From Arthrobacter sp. ov118 (GTDB lineage: Bacteria; Actinomycetota; Actinomycetes; Actinomycetales; Micrococcaceae): a DNA stretch of 64,000 nt. The notes below the pieces were generated by a model. It did no database searches, was not told the origin of the DNA, and saw only the letters and a program-made list of their open reading frames with translations. This document shows, one piece after another, positions 8,337 through 17,457 of this stretch; position 1 is the first letter of the stretch, and the number at the start of each line of letters is the position of its first letter. The stretch spans positions 144,592 through 208,591 of the forward strand of contig NZ_FPAY01000009.1 of the NCBI RefSeq assembly GCF_900116495.1, written 5' to 3'. A program made the translations under genes and the position numbers.

Positions 8337-8931
8337 TCCGAAGGATCCGGAACGACTTTGATGTGCTCTCGCGGGTCACGCTGAAGCTGGAATCGAGTTC
8401 CGCCGCAAGCCAGCGCTGTAGCGAGTCCGAGCCGAGGTTCTTTTGGACGACGAGCCACGCGGACCCACCTGGTGCCAGCCGGGGAATCCACAAGCGCAGG
8501 AGGGCATGCAGCTCGTCCTTTCCGATCCGGATCGGCGGGTTGGACCAGATGGTGTCGAAACGCAGTTCTGGGTCCACGGCCTCCGGCGTGCTAGCGGTCA
8601 GGTTGTTCAGCCCCAGCAGGCCGGCATTTTCGTTGGTCAAGGTCACACAGCGTTCGTTCACGTCCACCGCGTAGACCTTGGCATGCGGTGCCCGCAGGGC
8701 CATGGTCAGGGCGATCGGGCCCCAGCCGCAGCCGATGTCGAGAAGATTGCCTTGCGGGGCCGGAGCCGGGACGTCGGCCAGCAGGACGGCCGTTCCCTTG
8801 TCGATTCCGTCAGGGCTGAAGATTCCAGAGGAAGTCTGCAGCCGGCGCGTTTCACCGGCAAGGTCCACGATGAGCGGCTTGCGGGTGAAAGGCCCGGCGG
8901 GCTGGGCGCTGAAATAGTGTGCAGACTCCAT
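8317..8931 (-). CDS. RsmC-like class I SAM methyltransferase
   Basis: 204-residue methyltransferase with an MTS domain. Motif I is LLDIGCGWGPIAL, and the NPPI-type catalytic motif WSNPPIRIG is the hallmark of N2-guanine/N-adenine methylases of the RsmC/RlmG group. It resembles only the C-terminal half of E. coli RsmC. The likely substrate is 16S rRNA guanine, but this is inferred. A TAATCT -10-like element lies 8 bases upstream of the ATG on this strand. Its 3' end overlaps dapF by 20 bases. Confidence 0.85.
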   Translation of the reverse strand: MESAHYFSAQPAGPFTRKPLIVDLAGETRRLQTSSGIFSPDGIDKGTAVLLADVPAPAPQGNLLDIGCGWGPIALTMALRAPHAKVYAVDVNERCVTLTNENAGLLGLNNLTASTPEAVDPELRFDTIWSNPPIRIGKDELHALLRLWIPRLAPGGSAWLVVQKNLGSDSLQRWLAAELDSSFSVTRESTSKSFRILRIRKASH

Positions 8932-9005
8932 AATGGGCCAGATTAGTTGCCGGTCCGCCGGATTGGGAAACCGGGGCAGCCCCGGCGTCTGCTAGGCTAC
9001 AGACC

Positions 9006-9026
9006 ATGATCTTGATCTCCAAGTAG
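9006..9026 (+). CDS. Candidate leaderless micro-ORF (MILISK)
   Basis: ATG ATC TTG ATC TCC AAG TAG, six residues, starting 7 bases after the -10 hexamer TAGGCT, so transcription would begin at or next to the ATG. It lies upstream of hflX. Ribosome-sensing leader peptides precede some antibiotic-inducible hflX homologues, which is why it is listed. The ORF is very short and could be chance. Confidence 0.3.
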   Translation: MILISK

Positions 9027-9064
9027 CCGGCACGGGCCTGGCCGTTTCCGAAACGTCCGTTTCG

Positions 9065-9103
9065 CACGGTCTCTAATCACGGTCTCTGACCACGGTTTCT
9101 AAC
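9065..9103 (+). repeat. Three tandem 13-bp repeats in the hflX leader
   Basis: CACGGTCTCTAAT (9065-9077), CACGGTCTCTGAC (9078-9090) and CACGGTTTCTAAC (9091-9103). Non-coding direct repeats in the long leader. They could be a protein-binding array or a slippage product. Confidence 0.85.
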
Positions 9104-9514
9104 ACAGCCCCGTTCCGCAGCGATGCAGGTATTTGCCTTCCGCTCCGTGCGCCATCCCAAGGGTGAGGTATCCACTTGGCGCCCGAATCACTTGGAATCC
9201 AGCCGCTCCCTTTCGCACTGTCGATTTGGCACTGTCTATCAGGGCACTGTTTTCTGCAGCACGATTTCCCGCGGCCCCGCATCTGCGGTAGCGGACGGCA
9301 ATTACCTCACTGTGTACCTCACAGCCAGGCGCATCCGGCGCCTCTCTCCCTGCCCAGCCACCGCTCCGTCAGGAGCCAGTCCTGCCCGCCGGCACCGTTG
9401 CCGCGGACATTCCAGGAGGCCCGCATGACCCCTCGCCGTCAGCCCAGCGCGAATACCGCCCCACAGAGCAACAATCGGCACTATTCTGAAATAGCCGAAC
9501 CTTCAAAGGAGACC

Positions 9515-11125
9515 ATGACCAGCCACCCCAACACCGGACCCGATTCAGCCGCCCAGGACATGAGTCCTGAGGAGATTCAGGCTGTCATCGACCGGATCCT
9601 CTCCAAGGACACTCCCGCCCCGGGCGCAGGCCGCAGTGCCGGCTCCGATGCCGGCGCTGACGCCCAGCCCGGTGCGGACGCCGACGGCCAGAGGGGCCTG
9701 CTTGGCAAAGCACAAGCCATTTCGCGCCTGGACGAGGTGTACACCAACTTCGACGGCGACCAGCAGGATCTCGAGGAGCGCCACGCGCTGCGGCGCAAGG
9801 CCGGGCTCTCCACTGAACTCGAAGATGTCACCGAGGTCGAATACCGGCAGTTGCGCCTCGAACGCGTCGTCCTGGCAGGCCTCTGGGTCGAAGGCACCCT
9901 GGCTGATGCCGAGAACTCGCTGCGCGAACTCGCCGCCCTCGCCGAGACGGCCGGCTCGGAGGTCCTCGACGGGCTCGTCCAGCGCCGGTCCAAGCCCGAT
10001 CCCGGAACCTTCCTTGGATCCGGCAAGGCCCAGGAACTCAAAGCCATCGTGATGTCCACCGGTGCCGACACCGTGGTGGTCGATGCCGAGTTGGCCCCGT
10101 CCCAGCGGCGCGGCCTGGAAGACATCGTCAAGGTCAAGGTCATCGACCGCACAGCGCTGATCCTGGACATCTTTGCGCAGCATGCGAAGAGCAGGGAAGG
10201 CAAGGCACAGGTGGAACTGGCCCAGCTGGAATACCTGCTCCCGCGCCTGCGCGGCTGGGGTGAGTCGATGTCCCGCCAGGCCGGTGGCCAGGTGGGTGGC
10301 GCCGGGGCCGGCATGGGTTCGCGTGGTCCTGGTGAAACCAAGATCGAACTGGACCGTCGCCGGATCCGCACCCGGATGGCGAAGTTGCGGCGTGAAATCG
10401 CTGCCATGAAGCCGGCCCGGGAAACCAAGCGCGCCAACCGCCGTCGTAATGCCGTGCCGTCAGTAGCAATCGCCGGGTACACCAACGCCGGGAAGTCCTC
10501 ACTGCTGAACCGGCTGACCGACGCCGGGGTGCTGGTGGAGAACGCCCTGTTCGCCACTCTGGACCCCACCGTCCGCAAGGCCGAAACTGCCGACGGTCTG
10601 GGCTACACGCTGGCGGACACCGTGGGATTTGTCCGCTCGCTCCCCACCCAGCTCGTGGAAGCGTTCCGTTCCACCCTGGAAGAGGTGGCCGACTCTGACC
10701 TGATCCTGCACGTTGTGGACGTGTCGCACCCCGATCCGGAGGGCCAGATCGCCGCCGTCCGGTCCGTTTTCAGCGAAGTCGACGCCCGCAAGGTTCCAGA
10801 AATCATCGTCCTCAACAAGGCCGACGCCGCCGACCCCTTCGTGGTTGAACGGCTCAAGCAGCGCGAACCGCGCCACGTGGTGGTCTCGGCCCGCACGGGT
10901 GAGGGCATTCCGGAATTGCTGAAGGCCATCAGCGACGGCATCCCGCGCCCCAGCGTCAAGCTTGAACTGCTGATCCCGTACAACCGCGGGGACCTGCTCA
11001 GCAAGCTCCACGAAACGGACGCTGAAATCCTGAGCCTGGACCACGAGGAAACCGGGACCCGTGCCGTAGTGATGGTGCGTGAAGGGCTGGCCGCTGAACT
11101 GGATCCCTTCATCAGCAATGACTGA
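9515..11125 (+). CDS. hflX: Ribosome-associated GTPase HflX
   Basis: 536-residue GTPase that splits stalled 70S ribosomes in stress. The N-terminal HflX domain includes KPDPGTFLGSGKAQELK and VVDAELAPSQRRGLED. It is followed by the glycine-rich GGAGAGMGSRGPGETKIE linker, G1 GYTNAGKSSLLN, G3 DTVGFVR and G4 NKAD. The ATG at 9515 has AAAGGAG four bases upstream. About 80 disordered residues precede the domain. The 3' end overlaps the helicase gene by 8 bases. Confidence 0.95.
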   Translation: MTSHPNTGPDSAAQDMSPEEIQAVIDRILSKDTPAPGAGRSAGSDAGADAQPGADADGQRGLLGKAQAISRLDEVYTNFDGDQQDLEERHALRRKAGLSTELEDVTEVEYRQLRLERVVLAGLWVEGTLADAENSLRELAALAETAGSEVLDGLVQRRSKPDPGTFLGSGKAQELKAIVMSTGADTVVVDAELAPSQRRGLEDIVKVKVIDRTALILDIFAQHAKSREGKAQVELAQLEYLLPRLRGWGESMSRQAGGQVGGAGAGMGSRGPGETKIELDRRRIRTRMAKLRREIAAMKPARETKRANRRRNAVPSVAIAGYTNAGKSSLLNRLTDAGVLVENALFATLDPTVRKAETADGLGYTLADTVGFVRSLPTQLVEAFRSTLEEVADSDLILHVVDVSHPDPEGQIAAVRSVFSEVDARKVPEIIVLNKADAADPFVVERLKQREPRHVVVSARTGEGIPELLKAISDGIPRPSVKLELLIPYNRGDLLSKLHETDAEILSLDHEETGTRAVVMVREGLAAELDPFISND

Positions 11126-13241
11126 GGCTGCGGTGACCGAAACTGACGCTGAATCTACGCACGGCTTGACTGCGGACGCTTCTCCGGACAGAACTGCAGA
11201 CGCCGGCGAGGAGTTCGTTCTTGAGCTGCTCGACCGTGCCGTGTCCGGCATGGGTGGCCAGAGCCGCGACGGTCAGCACGAAATGGCCCGGCAGGTGGCG
11301 CGCGCGATCGACAGCGGCGACCACCTGCTGGTCCAGGCCGGCACCGGCACCGGCAAATCCCTGGCCTACCTGATTCCGCTGATCGCCCACTCGCTGACCA
11401 GCAACAAGCCCACCCTGGTCTCCACGGCCACCTTGGCGCTGCAAACCCAGATTGTTGGCCGGGACCTGCCCAGGCTGCTCAAGACCATCACGCCCGCCTT
11501 GGAGCGGCCCGTGAAGGTCGCGCTGGTGAAGGGCCGGTCCAACTACGTGTGCCGGCACAAACTCGAGGGCGGCTTCCCGTCCGAAGAACCGTCCGAGGGG
11601 CAGTTGTTTTCCCTCGGCGAGGACACCAGCGTGCCGCACTTCGCCGCCGCGCTCGGGGGCCCGTCCTCCCAGCTCGGCAAGGAAGTGGTCCGCCTGCGCG
11701 AGTGGGCCGAGGAGACGGCCACGGGGGACCGGGACGAACTGATGCCCGGAGTCACGGACCGTGCCTGGCGTCAGGTCTCGGTCACCTCCATGGAATGCCT
11801 GGGCGCGCAAAAGTGCCCGCACGCTGCCGAGTGCTTCAGCGAACTGGCCCGCCAGAATGCCGCGGACGCCGACGTCGTCGTCACCAACCACGCCATGCTG
11901 GCCGTCAGCGCCTTCGAAGGCCTGGCGGTCCTGCCCGAGTACGACGTCGTGGTGGTGGACGAGGCCCACGAACTGCAGGACCGCGTCACGGGCGCGGTCT
12001 CCGGCCAGCTCTCCGTGGCCATGGTGCACGCCGCCGCCTCCGGGGCGCGGAAGCACACCGGCATCACCGTGGACGCGCTGAACAATGCCGCGTCCCACCT
12101 GGAACTGGCCCTTGCCGGTGTCCCCAGCGGGTTGATGCCCAACGGCTTGAACTCGGAGCAGCTGGACTGCATCGACCAGCTGCGCGACGCCTGCCGCGCC
12201 GCGCTGTCCGACTCCAAGGGGGACAGCTCCACGACGGCCGACGGCGGCCGCCAGCTCGCCCGCTCGCGGCTGATGGTCATCCTGGAACTCTGCGAACGCC
12301 TCCTGGCTGCCCGCGAAAACCGCGAAGTGGTCTGGTTCTCCCGCAACAGCACCTTTGACCCGGCGCAAGGCTACTCCCCGCCGGACGAGAGCGCGCCGGC
12401 CTTGATCAACGTTGCTCCGCTGAGCGTTGCCGGGCGCCTGCGTGAGGGATTGTTCGCCGATCACACCGTCATCCTGACGTCGGCAACGCTGGCCATCGGG
12501 GCAGCCTTCGAGCCTGCGGCCGGCGGCCTCGGTCTCGTGGGCAGCGGCGCCCCGAGCTGGACCGGCGTCGACGTCGGATCCCCCTTCGACTATCCGAAGC
12601 AGGGCATCCTCTACGTCGCACAGCACCTGCCCAAACCCGGCCGCGGAACCTCACCGGAGGCCCTGGACGAACTCGAGAAGCTGATCCGTGCCTCCGGCGG
12701 CGGCGCTTTGTGCCTGTTCTCTTCCCGGCGGGCGGCCGAGGAAGCCGCTGACGCCATGCGGCCCCGGCTGGGCATGAGCATCCTGTGCCAGGGGGAGTCG
12801 AGCATGACGGCGCTCGTGCGCCAGTTTGCCGACGAGCCGGACACGTGCCTGTTCGGCACCATGTCTCTGTGGCAGGGCGTCGACGTTCCGGGGGTGTCCT
12901 GCCGGCTGGTGGTCATCGACAGGATCCCCTTCCCGCGGCCTGACGACCCGCTGATGACGGCTCGCTCGCGCGCGGTCGCCCAGTCCGGTGGCAACGGCTT
13001 CATGGCCGTCTCGGCCACGCACGCCGCGATCCGGCTCGCCCAGGGGGCCGGGCGGCTGATCCGTTCGACGTCGGACAAGGGAGTGGTGGCGGTGCTTGAT
13101 TCACGGCTCTCCACGGAGCGCTACGGCGGCTTCCTGCGCGCCGCGCTTCCGCCCTTCTGGCCCACCACCGATCCGTCGATCGCCGTGGCCGCCCTCAAGC
13201 GCCTCGCCAAGGACACGGCGAAGGACGCCGCCAAGGACTAG
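11118..13241 (+). CDS. DinG/XPD-like ATP-dependent DNA helicase
   Basis: 707-residue superfamily 2 5'-3' helicase of the DinG/Rad3 group, probably acting on D-loops, R-loops or stalled forks. Walker A is AGTGTGKSLAYL and the DEAH box is VVVDEAHEL. Four cysteines expected to hold a [4Fe-4S] cluster occur in VCRHKLEGG and MECLGAQKCPHAAECF. The C-terminal motif is QGAGRLIRS. The ATG at 11118 overlaps the hflX stop (ATGACTGA). It ends two bases before the convergent lexA gene. No SOS box is visible at its own start. Confidence 0.93.
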   Translation: MTEAAVTETDAESTHGLTADASPDRTADAGEEFVLELLDRAVSGMGGQSRDGQHEMARQVARAIDSGDHLLVQAGTGTGKSLAYLIPLIAHSLTSNKPTLVSTATLALQTQIVGRDLPRLLKTITPALERPVKVALVKGRSNYVCRHKLEGGFPSEEPSEGQLFSLGEDTSVPHFAAALGGPSSQLGKEVVRLREWAEETATGDRDELMPGVTDRAWRQVSVTSMECLGAQKCPHAAECFSELARQNAADADVVVTNHAMLAVSAFEGLAVLPEYDVVVVDEAHELQDRVTGAVSGQLSVAMVHAAASGARKHTGITVDALNNAASHLELALAGVPSGLMPNGLNSEQLDCIDQLRDACRAALSDSKGDSSTTADGGRQLARSRLMVILELCERLLAARENREVVWFSRNSTFDPAQGYSPPDESAPALINVAPLSVAGRLREGLFADHTVILTSATLAIGAAFEPAAGGLGLVGSGAPSWTGVDVGSPFDYPKQGILYVAQHLPKPGRGTSPEALDELEKLIRASGGGALCLFSSRRAAEEAADAMRPRLGMSILCQGESSMTALVRQFADEPDTCLFGTMSLWQGVDVPGVSCRLVVIDRIPFPRPDDPLMTARSRAVAQSGGNGFMAVSATHAAIRLAQGAGRLIRSTSDKGVVAVLDSRLSTERYGGFLRAALPPFWPTTDPSIAVAALKRLAKDTAKDAAKD

Positions 13242-13243
13242 CG

Positions 13244-13993
13244 CTAAAGGGAACGGAGCACCGAGACGACCTTGCCCATGATCACGGCGTGGTCGCCGAG
13301 AATGGGCTCGTACTGGGTGTTTTGCGGCAAGAGCCAGGTGTGGCCGTCCCGCTGACGGAACGTCTTGACCGTGGCTTCGTCGTCCAGTAGTGCGGCAACG
13401 ATGTCGCCGTTCACCGCGTCACCCTGGCGGCGGACAACCACCCAGTCGCCGTCGCAAATTGCGGCATCGATCATCGAGTCGCCGGCTACCTTGAGCATGA
13501 ACAGCTCGCCGTGGCCCACCAGCTGGCGCGGGAGGGGCATGACATCCTCCACCACCTGGTCTGCGAGGATTGGCCCGCCGGCCGCGATACGTCCGACAAA
13601 CGGCACCATCGCCGTGTCGGTGGCGCTGGCCAGTTCAGTGACGGAGAGGCCGCCGACGGCGCGGAGGCCGCTGGACTTCCCGACACCCGAAATGGCGGCG
13701 GTCCCCTCGTCCAGGGTCAGGGGCATGAGTACTTCCATGGCCCGCGGGCGCTTCGGATCCCGCCGCAGGTAGCCGAGCTTCTCAAGCTGGGAGAGCTGAT
13801 GGGTGACGCTCGACAGGCTGGCGAGTCCGACGGTATCGCCGATTTCGCGCATGGACGGCGGGTAGCCGTTGTCCGTGACCGAGCGCTGGATGGTCTCCAG
13901 GATTTTCTTCTGCCGGACGGTGAGGCTCTTGGGGGCCCGTGCGGGCTGGGCGCTCCGTGAGGTTGCCCTTCCGCCGGTGGCTTGTGCTGCCAT
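13244..13993 (-). CDS. lexA: SOS repressor LexA
   Basis: LexA binds SOS boxes with its N-terminal winged helix and self-cleaves when activated by RecA. The DNA-binding domain (LTVRQKKILETIQRSV, then PSMREIGDTVGLASLSSVTHQL) is at about residues 20-90. The cleavage site Ala-Gly lies in IAAGGPI. The catalytic Ser is in GDSMIDAAI and the Lys in EATVKTF. The ATG at 13993 gives 249 residues. The frame is open to a GTG at 14050 that would add 19 residues, and the choice is not certain. It is divergent from the LysM gene across a 353-base region that holds the SOS boxes. Confidence 0.96.
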   Translation of the reverse strand: MAAQATGGRATSRSAQPARAPKSLTVRQKKILETIQRSVTDNGYPPSMREIGDTVGLASLSSVTHQLSQLEKLGYLRRDPKRPRAMEVLMPLTLDEGTAAISGVGKSSGLRAVGGLSVTELASATDTAMVPFVGRIAAGGPILADQVVEDVMPLPRQLVGHGELFMLKVAGDSMIDAAICDGDWVVVRRQGDAVNGDIVAALLDDEATVKTFRQRDGHTWLLPQNTQYEPILGDHAVIMGKVVSVLRSL

Positions 13994-14148
13994 GTTCGCC
14001 AATGCCTTTCCGTTCGGCCCGGCCACCGTGGCTACTGTCACCGGGAACACCAGGCCTGGAATGTCAGACCCTGCTGATCAACTACCAATGATCGAGTTCA
14101 CAAGTGGTTGTCCTTCCCCTCAAAAGTAGGCCAGCCGCAGAGCTTTTT

Positions 14149-14162
14149 CAAACATTTGTTCT
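14149..14162 (-). promoter_or_regulatory. SOS box of lexA
   Basis: CAAACATTTGTTCT, an approximate palindrome matching CGAAC-N4-GTTCG with two mismatches, 156 bases upstream of the lexA start. It fits LexA autoregulation. Confidence 0.65.
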
Positions 14163-14215
14163 AGCGAGTCTCGACATCGTTCGTTACTAAGTGCTAAAAC
14201 AGAACCAGCAAGATT

Positions 14216-14229
14216 CGAAGATGTGTTCG
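14216..14229 (+). promoter_or_regulatory. SOS box of the LysM gene
   Basis: CGAAGATGTGTTCG, one mismatch from CGAAC-N4-GTTCG, on the side of the divergent intergenic region facing the LysM gene. A weaker partial site (CGGTTCTATGTTCG) lies at 14261-14274. The rest of 13994-14346 shows no gene. Confidence 0.75.
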
Positions 14230-14346
14230 ATTCCAGGTTTCGGGAACCGAGCGGATCATTCGGTTCTATGTTCGAAAGTTCGGCCGGTTGGCGGCGGTAA
14301 GTGGAGCACGCCGGGCGGCACCGTATGGTCCAGGAGGGCTCAGTTC

Positions 14347-14760
14347 ATGTCAGCAGCAAGCGCGTCCCACCTCAGTTTGGTTTCCGGGACTTTGGTTCCC
14401 GGCACTTTTGCCCGCACTATTCCGGTCTCGGCGGGCCGATCGAAGCACGCGCCGCTGCGCCTGACGCGGCGCGGACGTTTCGTCTTTTTCGGCGTCCCGC
14501 TGATCCTGCTTGCGGCGCTCATCCTGTCGCTCAGCGGATTTCTCTTTGCTCCCGCCAAGGCGGCGGATTCCCCCGACCAGCTGTCGGTGACGCCCACCAT
14601 CTCCGTGACAGTCCAGCCGGGGGAGACGCTCTGGGCCATCGCAGGATCCGTAGCCCCGGAACGCGATCCCCGCGATGTCGTGGCCGATATCGTGCAGCTG
14701 AACAACCTCGATGCCGCGCGTGTGATGCCGGGCCAGCAGCTGTTCGTCCCGTCGAATTAG
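14347..14760 (+). CDS. LysM-domain membrane protein, SOS division-inhibitor type
   Basis: 137 residues: a basic cytoplasmic N terminus, one transmembrane helix (FVFFGVPLILLAALILSLSG, about residues 40-60), and a C-terminal LysM domain (VTVQPGETLWAIAGSVAP, then VMPGQQLFVPS). Divergence from lexA plus a LysM domain matches Rv2719c of M. tuberculosis, DivS of C. glutamicum and YneA of Bacillus, which delay division during SOS. ATG with AGGAGGG eight bases upstream. The function is inferred from position and architecture; sequence identity to these proteins was not measured. Confidence 0.85.
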   Translation: MSAASASHLSLVSGTLVPGTFARTIPVSAGRSKHAPLRLTRRGRFVFFGVPLILLAALILSLSGFLFAPAKAADSPDQLSVTPTISVTVQPGETLWAIAGSVAPERDPRDVVADIVQLNNLDAARVMPGQQLFVPSN

Positions 14761-14824
14761 TCACCCCAAAGCACCGCCTAGTTGTCACAGTTTCAGCGCC
14801 CGTGCCTGTTCCACTTAAACTGGT

Positions 14825-15946
14825 ATGGTGACTGACCAGCTTGAGCGCCTCAACCGACTGCCCCTCCGAACCAATTTGCGGGGCCTGCGTCCTTACGGCG
14901 CGCCCCAACTCGACGTCCCCATCCTGCTCAACGTCAACGAGAACACCCATGGCGTCCCGGATGATGTCCGCGCGGCCATCACCGAGGCTGTCAGCGCCGC
15001 CGCCGCCGGGCTGAACCGGTATCCGGACCGGGAGTTCACGGAACTGCGGGAGGCTCTCGCCGAGTACCTTGGCCACGGCCTGGGCGCGGAGAACATCTGG
15101 GCCGCGAATGGCTCCAACGAGGTGCTGCAGCAAATTCTCCAGGCTTTCGGTGGCCCCGGCCGCACGGCCCTCAGCTTCCCTCCCACGTACTCGATGTACC
15201 CCCTGCTGGCGTCCGGCACGGACACGGAATACATCGTCGGGACGCGGGCAGACGACTACGGACTCAGCGCCGAATCGGCAGCCCGCCAGGTCCGTGAGCT
15301 TCAGCCCAACATCGTTTTCCTGTGTTCCCCGAACAACCCCACCGGCACCGGACTGGGACCCGATGTGGTCGAGGCAGTGTACGAGGCCGGCGAGGCCAGC
15401 CAGACCATCGTGATCGTCGACGAGGCGTACCACGAGTTCGCCCACGACGGTACGCCCAGTGCCCTCGCCCTATTGCCGGGCAGGGAGCGGCTCATCATCT
15501 CGCGCACCATGAGCAAGGCTTTTGCCCTGGCCGGGGCGCGCCTGGGGTACATGGCCGCGGCTCCGGAGGTCGCCGACGCCCTGCGCCTGGTCCGCCTCCC
15601 GTACCACCTGTCCGCCATTACCCAGGCCACGGCCCTGGCTGCCCTGCGCCACCGGGTGGCCCTCATGGCGGACGTCGCCGACATCAAGCGCCAGCGCGAC
15701 CGGATCGTGTCCGAACTGACCCGCCTGGGCCTGAAGCCGGCCGCCTCCGACTCCAACTACGTGTTCTTCGGCGGGCTCGAGAACCCCCACGAGGTCTGGC
15801 AGCGCCTGCTGGACGCCGGGGTCCTCATCCGCGACGTCGGCATCCCCGGGCACCTCCGCGTGACCGCGGGCACCGAGACGGAAACCACAGCCTTCCTTGA
15901 AACCCTTGAACGCATCCTGAACAGCCACGCCCGGCCGCGGGCTTAA
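14825..15946 (+). CDS. hisC: Histidinol-phosphate aminotransferase
   Basis: PLP aminotransferase that converts imidazole acetol phosphate to histidinol phosphate. The family stretch LNVNENTHGVP at the N terminus, the NNPTGTG motif, and the PLP lysine in SRTMSKAFALAGARLGY are visible; about 373 residues. -10 TAAACT at 14816-14821 lies six bases before an in-frame GTG at 14828, one codon inside the ATG at 14825, so the real leaderless start may be 14828. First gene of the his block, with 96 bases before hisB. Confidence 0.95.
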   Translation: MVTDQLERLNRLPLRTNLRGLRPYGAPQLDVPILLNVNENTHGVPDDVRAAITEAVSAAAAGLNRYPDREFTELREALAEYLGHGLGAENIWAANGSNEVLQQILQAFGGPGRTALSFPPTYSMYPLLASGTDTEYIVGTRADDYGLSAESAARQVRELQPNIVFLCSPNNPTGTGLGPDVVEAVYEAGEASQTIVIVDEAYHEFAHDGTPSALALLPGRERLIISRTMSKAFALAGARLGYMAAAPEVADALRLVRLPYHLSAITQATALAALRHRVALMADVADIKRQRDRIVSELTRLGLKPAASDSNYVFFGGLENPHEVWQRLLDAGVLIRDVGIPGHLRVTAGTETETTAFLETLERILNSHARPRA

Positions 15947-16042
15947 ACTTGATGGGGATCAAGCGCGCCCCGCCACACAGTCCTGGCATGCAGCATTGCC
16001 ACCCAGCCCCGCCTCCGGCCTTCTTCCAAAGGACACATCTAC

Positions 16043-16669
16043 ATGAGCAACACCGGATCCACCGCCGCCGAGGGCCGGACCGCCCGCATGGAACGGACCA
16101 CCAGCGAGTCCTCGGTCCTGGTCGAGATCAACCTGGACGGCACCGGGGTCTCCGAGATCAATACGTCGGTCCCTTTCTATGACCACATGCTGACGGCCCT
16201 GAGCAAGCACTCCCTGATTGACATGACCGTCAAGGCCTCCGGCGACACCCACATCGATGTCCACCACACGGTCGAGGACGTGGCCATCACGTTCGGCGAG
16301 GTGCTGCGCACGGCCTTGGGCAACAAGGCAGGGATCCGCCGCTTTGGCGAGGCGACAGTTCCCCTGGACGAGGCCCTCGCGCAAGCGGTCGTCGACGTCT
16401 CGGGCCGCCCGTACCTGGTCCACGCAGGAGAGCCGGCAGGACAGGAATACCACCTGATCGGCGGCCACTTCACGGGCTCCCTGACCCGTCACGTCTTCGA
16501 GGCCATCACGCTCCACGCCGGGATCTGCCTGCACATGAACGTCACCGCCGGACGCGACCCCCACCACATCGTCGAGGCCCAGTTCAAGGCTTTCGCCCGT
16601 GCCCTGCGCGCCGCCATCGAACCGGATCCGCGCGTCGAAGGCATCCCGTCCACCAAGGGTGCCCTGTGA
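16043..16669 (+). CDS. hisB: Imidazoleglycerol-phosphate dehydratase
   Basis: 208-residue mono-functional HisB, sixth step of histidine synthesis. The metal-binding HHTVEDVA and DPHHIVEAQFKAFARALR motifs are present. There is an AAAGGAC ribosome site before the ATG. The stop overlaps the GTG of hisH (GTGA), indicating coupled translation. Confidence 0.96.
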   Translation: MSNTGSTAAEGRTARMERTTSESSVLVEINLDGTGVSEINTSVPFYDHMLTALSKHSLIDMTVKASGDTHIDVHHTVEDVAITFGEVLRTALGNKAGIRRFGEATVPLDEALAQAVVDVSGRPYLVHAGEPAGQEYHLIGGHFTGSLTRHVFEAITLHAGICLHMNVTAGRDPHHIVEAQFKAFARALRAAIEPDPRVEGIPSTKGAL

Positions 16670-17457
16670 GCGGCCCGATCCTCCGGGGCGGGGCCATCAT
16701 CGACCCCGCCGCCGGCACCAAGCCCGCTTCGCCGGAGGGCAAGCCCACGGTGACGGTGCTGGACTATGGCTCCGGCAACGTCCGCTCTGCGGTCCGCGCG
16801 CTGGAGCGGGCCGGTGCCGAAGTCATCCTCAGTTCCAAGCCCGAGGATGTCCTGAATGCTGACGGGCTCGTTGTCCCCGGCGTCGGCGCGTTCGAGACCG
16901 TCATGCGGGAGCTCAAAGCCGTGGATGCCATCCGCATGATCGGCCGCCGGGTTGCGGGCGGACGGCCCGTGCTGGCCATCTGCGTCGGGCTCCAAGTGCT
17001 GTTCGATGCCGGCGTCGAACACGGCACCGAGGCCGAAGGCATGGGGGAGTGGCCCGGCAAGGTGGAGCTGCTGCCCGCCGACGTCGTGCCCCACATGGGC
17101 TGGAACACCGTCGCGGTGCCCGTTGGGTCCAAGCTGTTCGCCGGCGTCGAGGGCGAGCGGTTCTACTTCGTGCACTCCTACGGGGTGCAGAACTGGGACT
17201 TCGATGTTATCCAGCCCCGGATGGCGGCGCCTCTGGTGACCTGGTCCGACCACGGTGCCCCGTTCATCGCGGCGGTGGAAAACGGTCCGCTGTGCGCCAC
17301 GCAGTTCCACCCGGAGAAGTCCGGCGACGCCGGTGCCCGACTGCTGCGCAACTGGGTCGGGAGCCTGCGGCCTGCAACGCCGAACTCTGCAGGGTCAGAC
17401 CCCGCGACGCCGGGACCGGCTACCCCGGACCCTTCAACTCCGGAACAGACCGCCTAG
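16666..17457 (+). CDS. hisH: Imidazole glycerol phosphate synthase, glutamine amidotransferase subunit
   Basis: Supplies ammonia from glutamine to HisF. The class I amidotransferase triad is visible: Cys in LAICVGLQVLF, and His and Glu in ATQFHPEKSG. About 25 residues precede the domain, and a Pro/Ala/Thr-rich tail of ~30 residues follows it, so the protein (263 residues) is longer than usual (~210). hisF is not in the window. GTG start overlapping hisB. The next small ORF begins directly after its stop. Confidence 0.95.
   Translation: MSGPILRGGAIIDPAAGTKPASPEGKPTVTVLDYGSGNVRSAVRALERAGAEVILSSKPEDVLNADGLVVPGVGAFETVMRELKAVDAIRMIGRRVAGGRPVLAICVGLQVLFDAGVEHGTEAEGMGEWPGKVELLPADVVPHMGWNTVAVPVGSKLFAGVEGERFYFVHSYGVQNWDFDVIQPRMAAPLVTWSDHGAPFIAAVENGPLCATQFHPEKSGDAGARLLRNWVGSLRPATPNSAGSDPATPGPATPDPSTPEQTA

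Larger units (their letters stand above)
8932..9514 (+). promoter_or_regulatory. Long hflX leader region (583 bases)
   Basis: No recognisable protein gene. It contains a -10 hexamer TAGGCT (8993-8998) seven bases before a tiny ORF, a threefold 13-base repeat (9065-9103), and open but unconvincing in-frame sequence upstream of hflX. AAAGGAG at 9505-9511 is the hflX ribosome site. No intrinsic terminator was recognised. A transcript from 8993-8998 would have a leader of about 500 bases, which suggests post-initiation control of hflX. Confidence 0.45.

Noticed and set aside
9176..9514. Extending hflX upstream to 9176
   Set aside because: The added sequence is not protein-like and AAAGGAG marks the start at 9515.
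14261..14274. Third SOS box CGGTTCTATGTTCG between lexA and LysM
   Set aside because: Only the right half matches; three mismatches in the left half.
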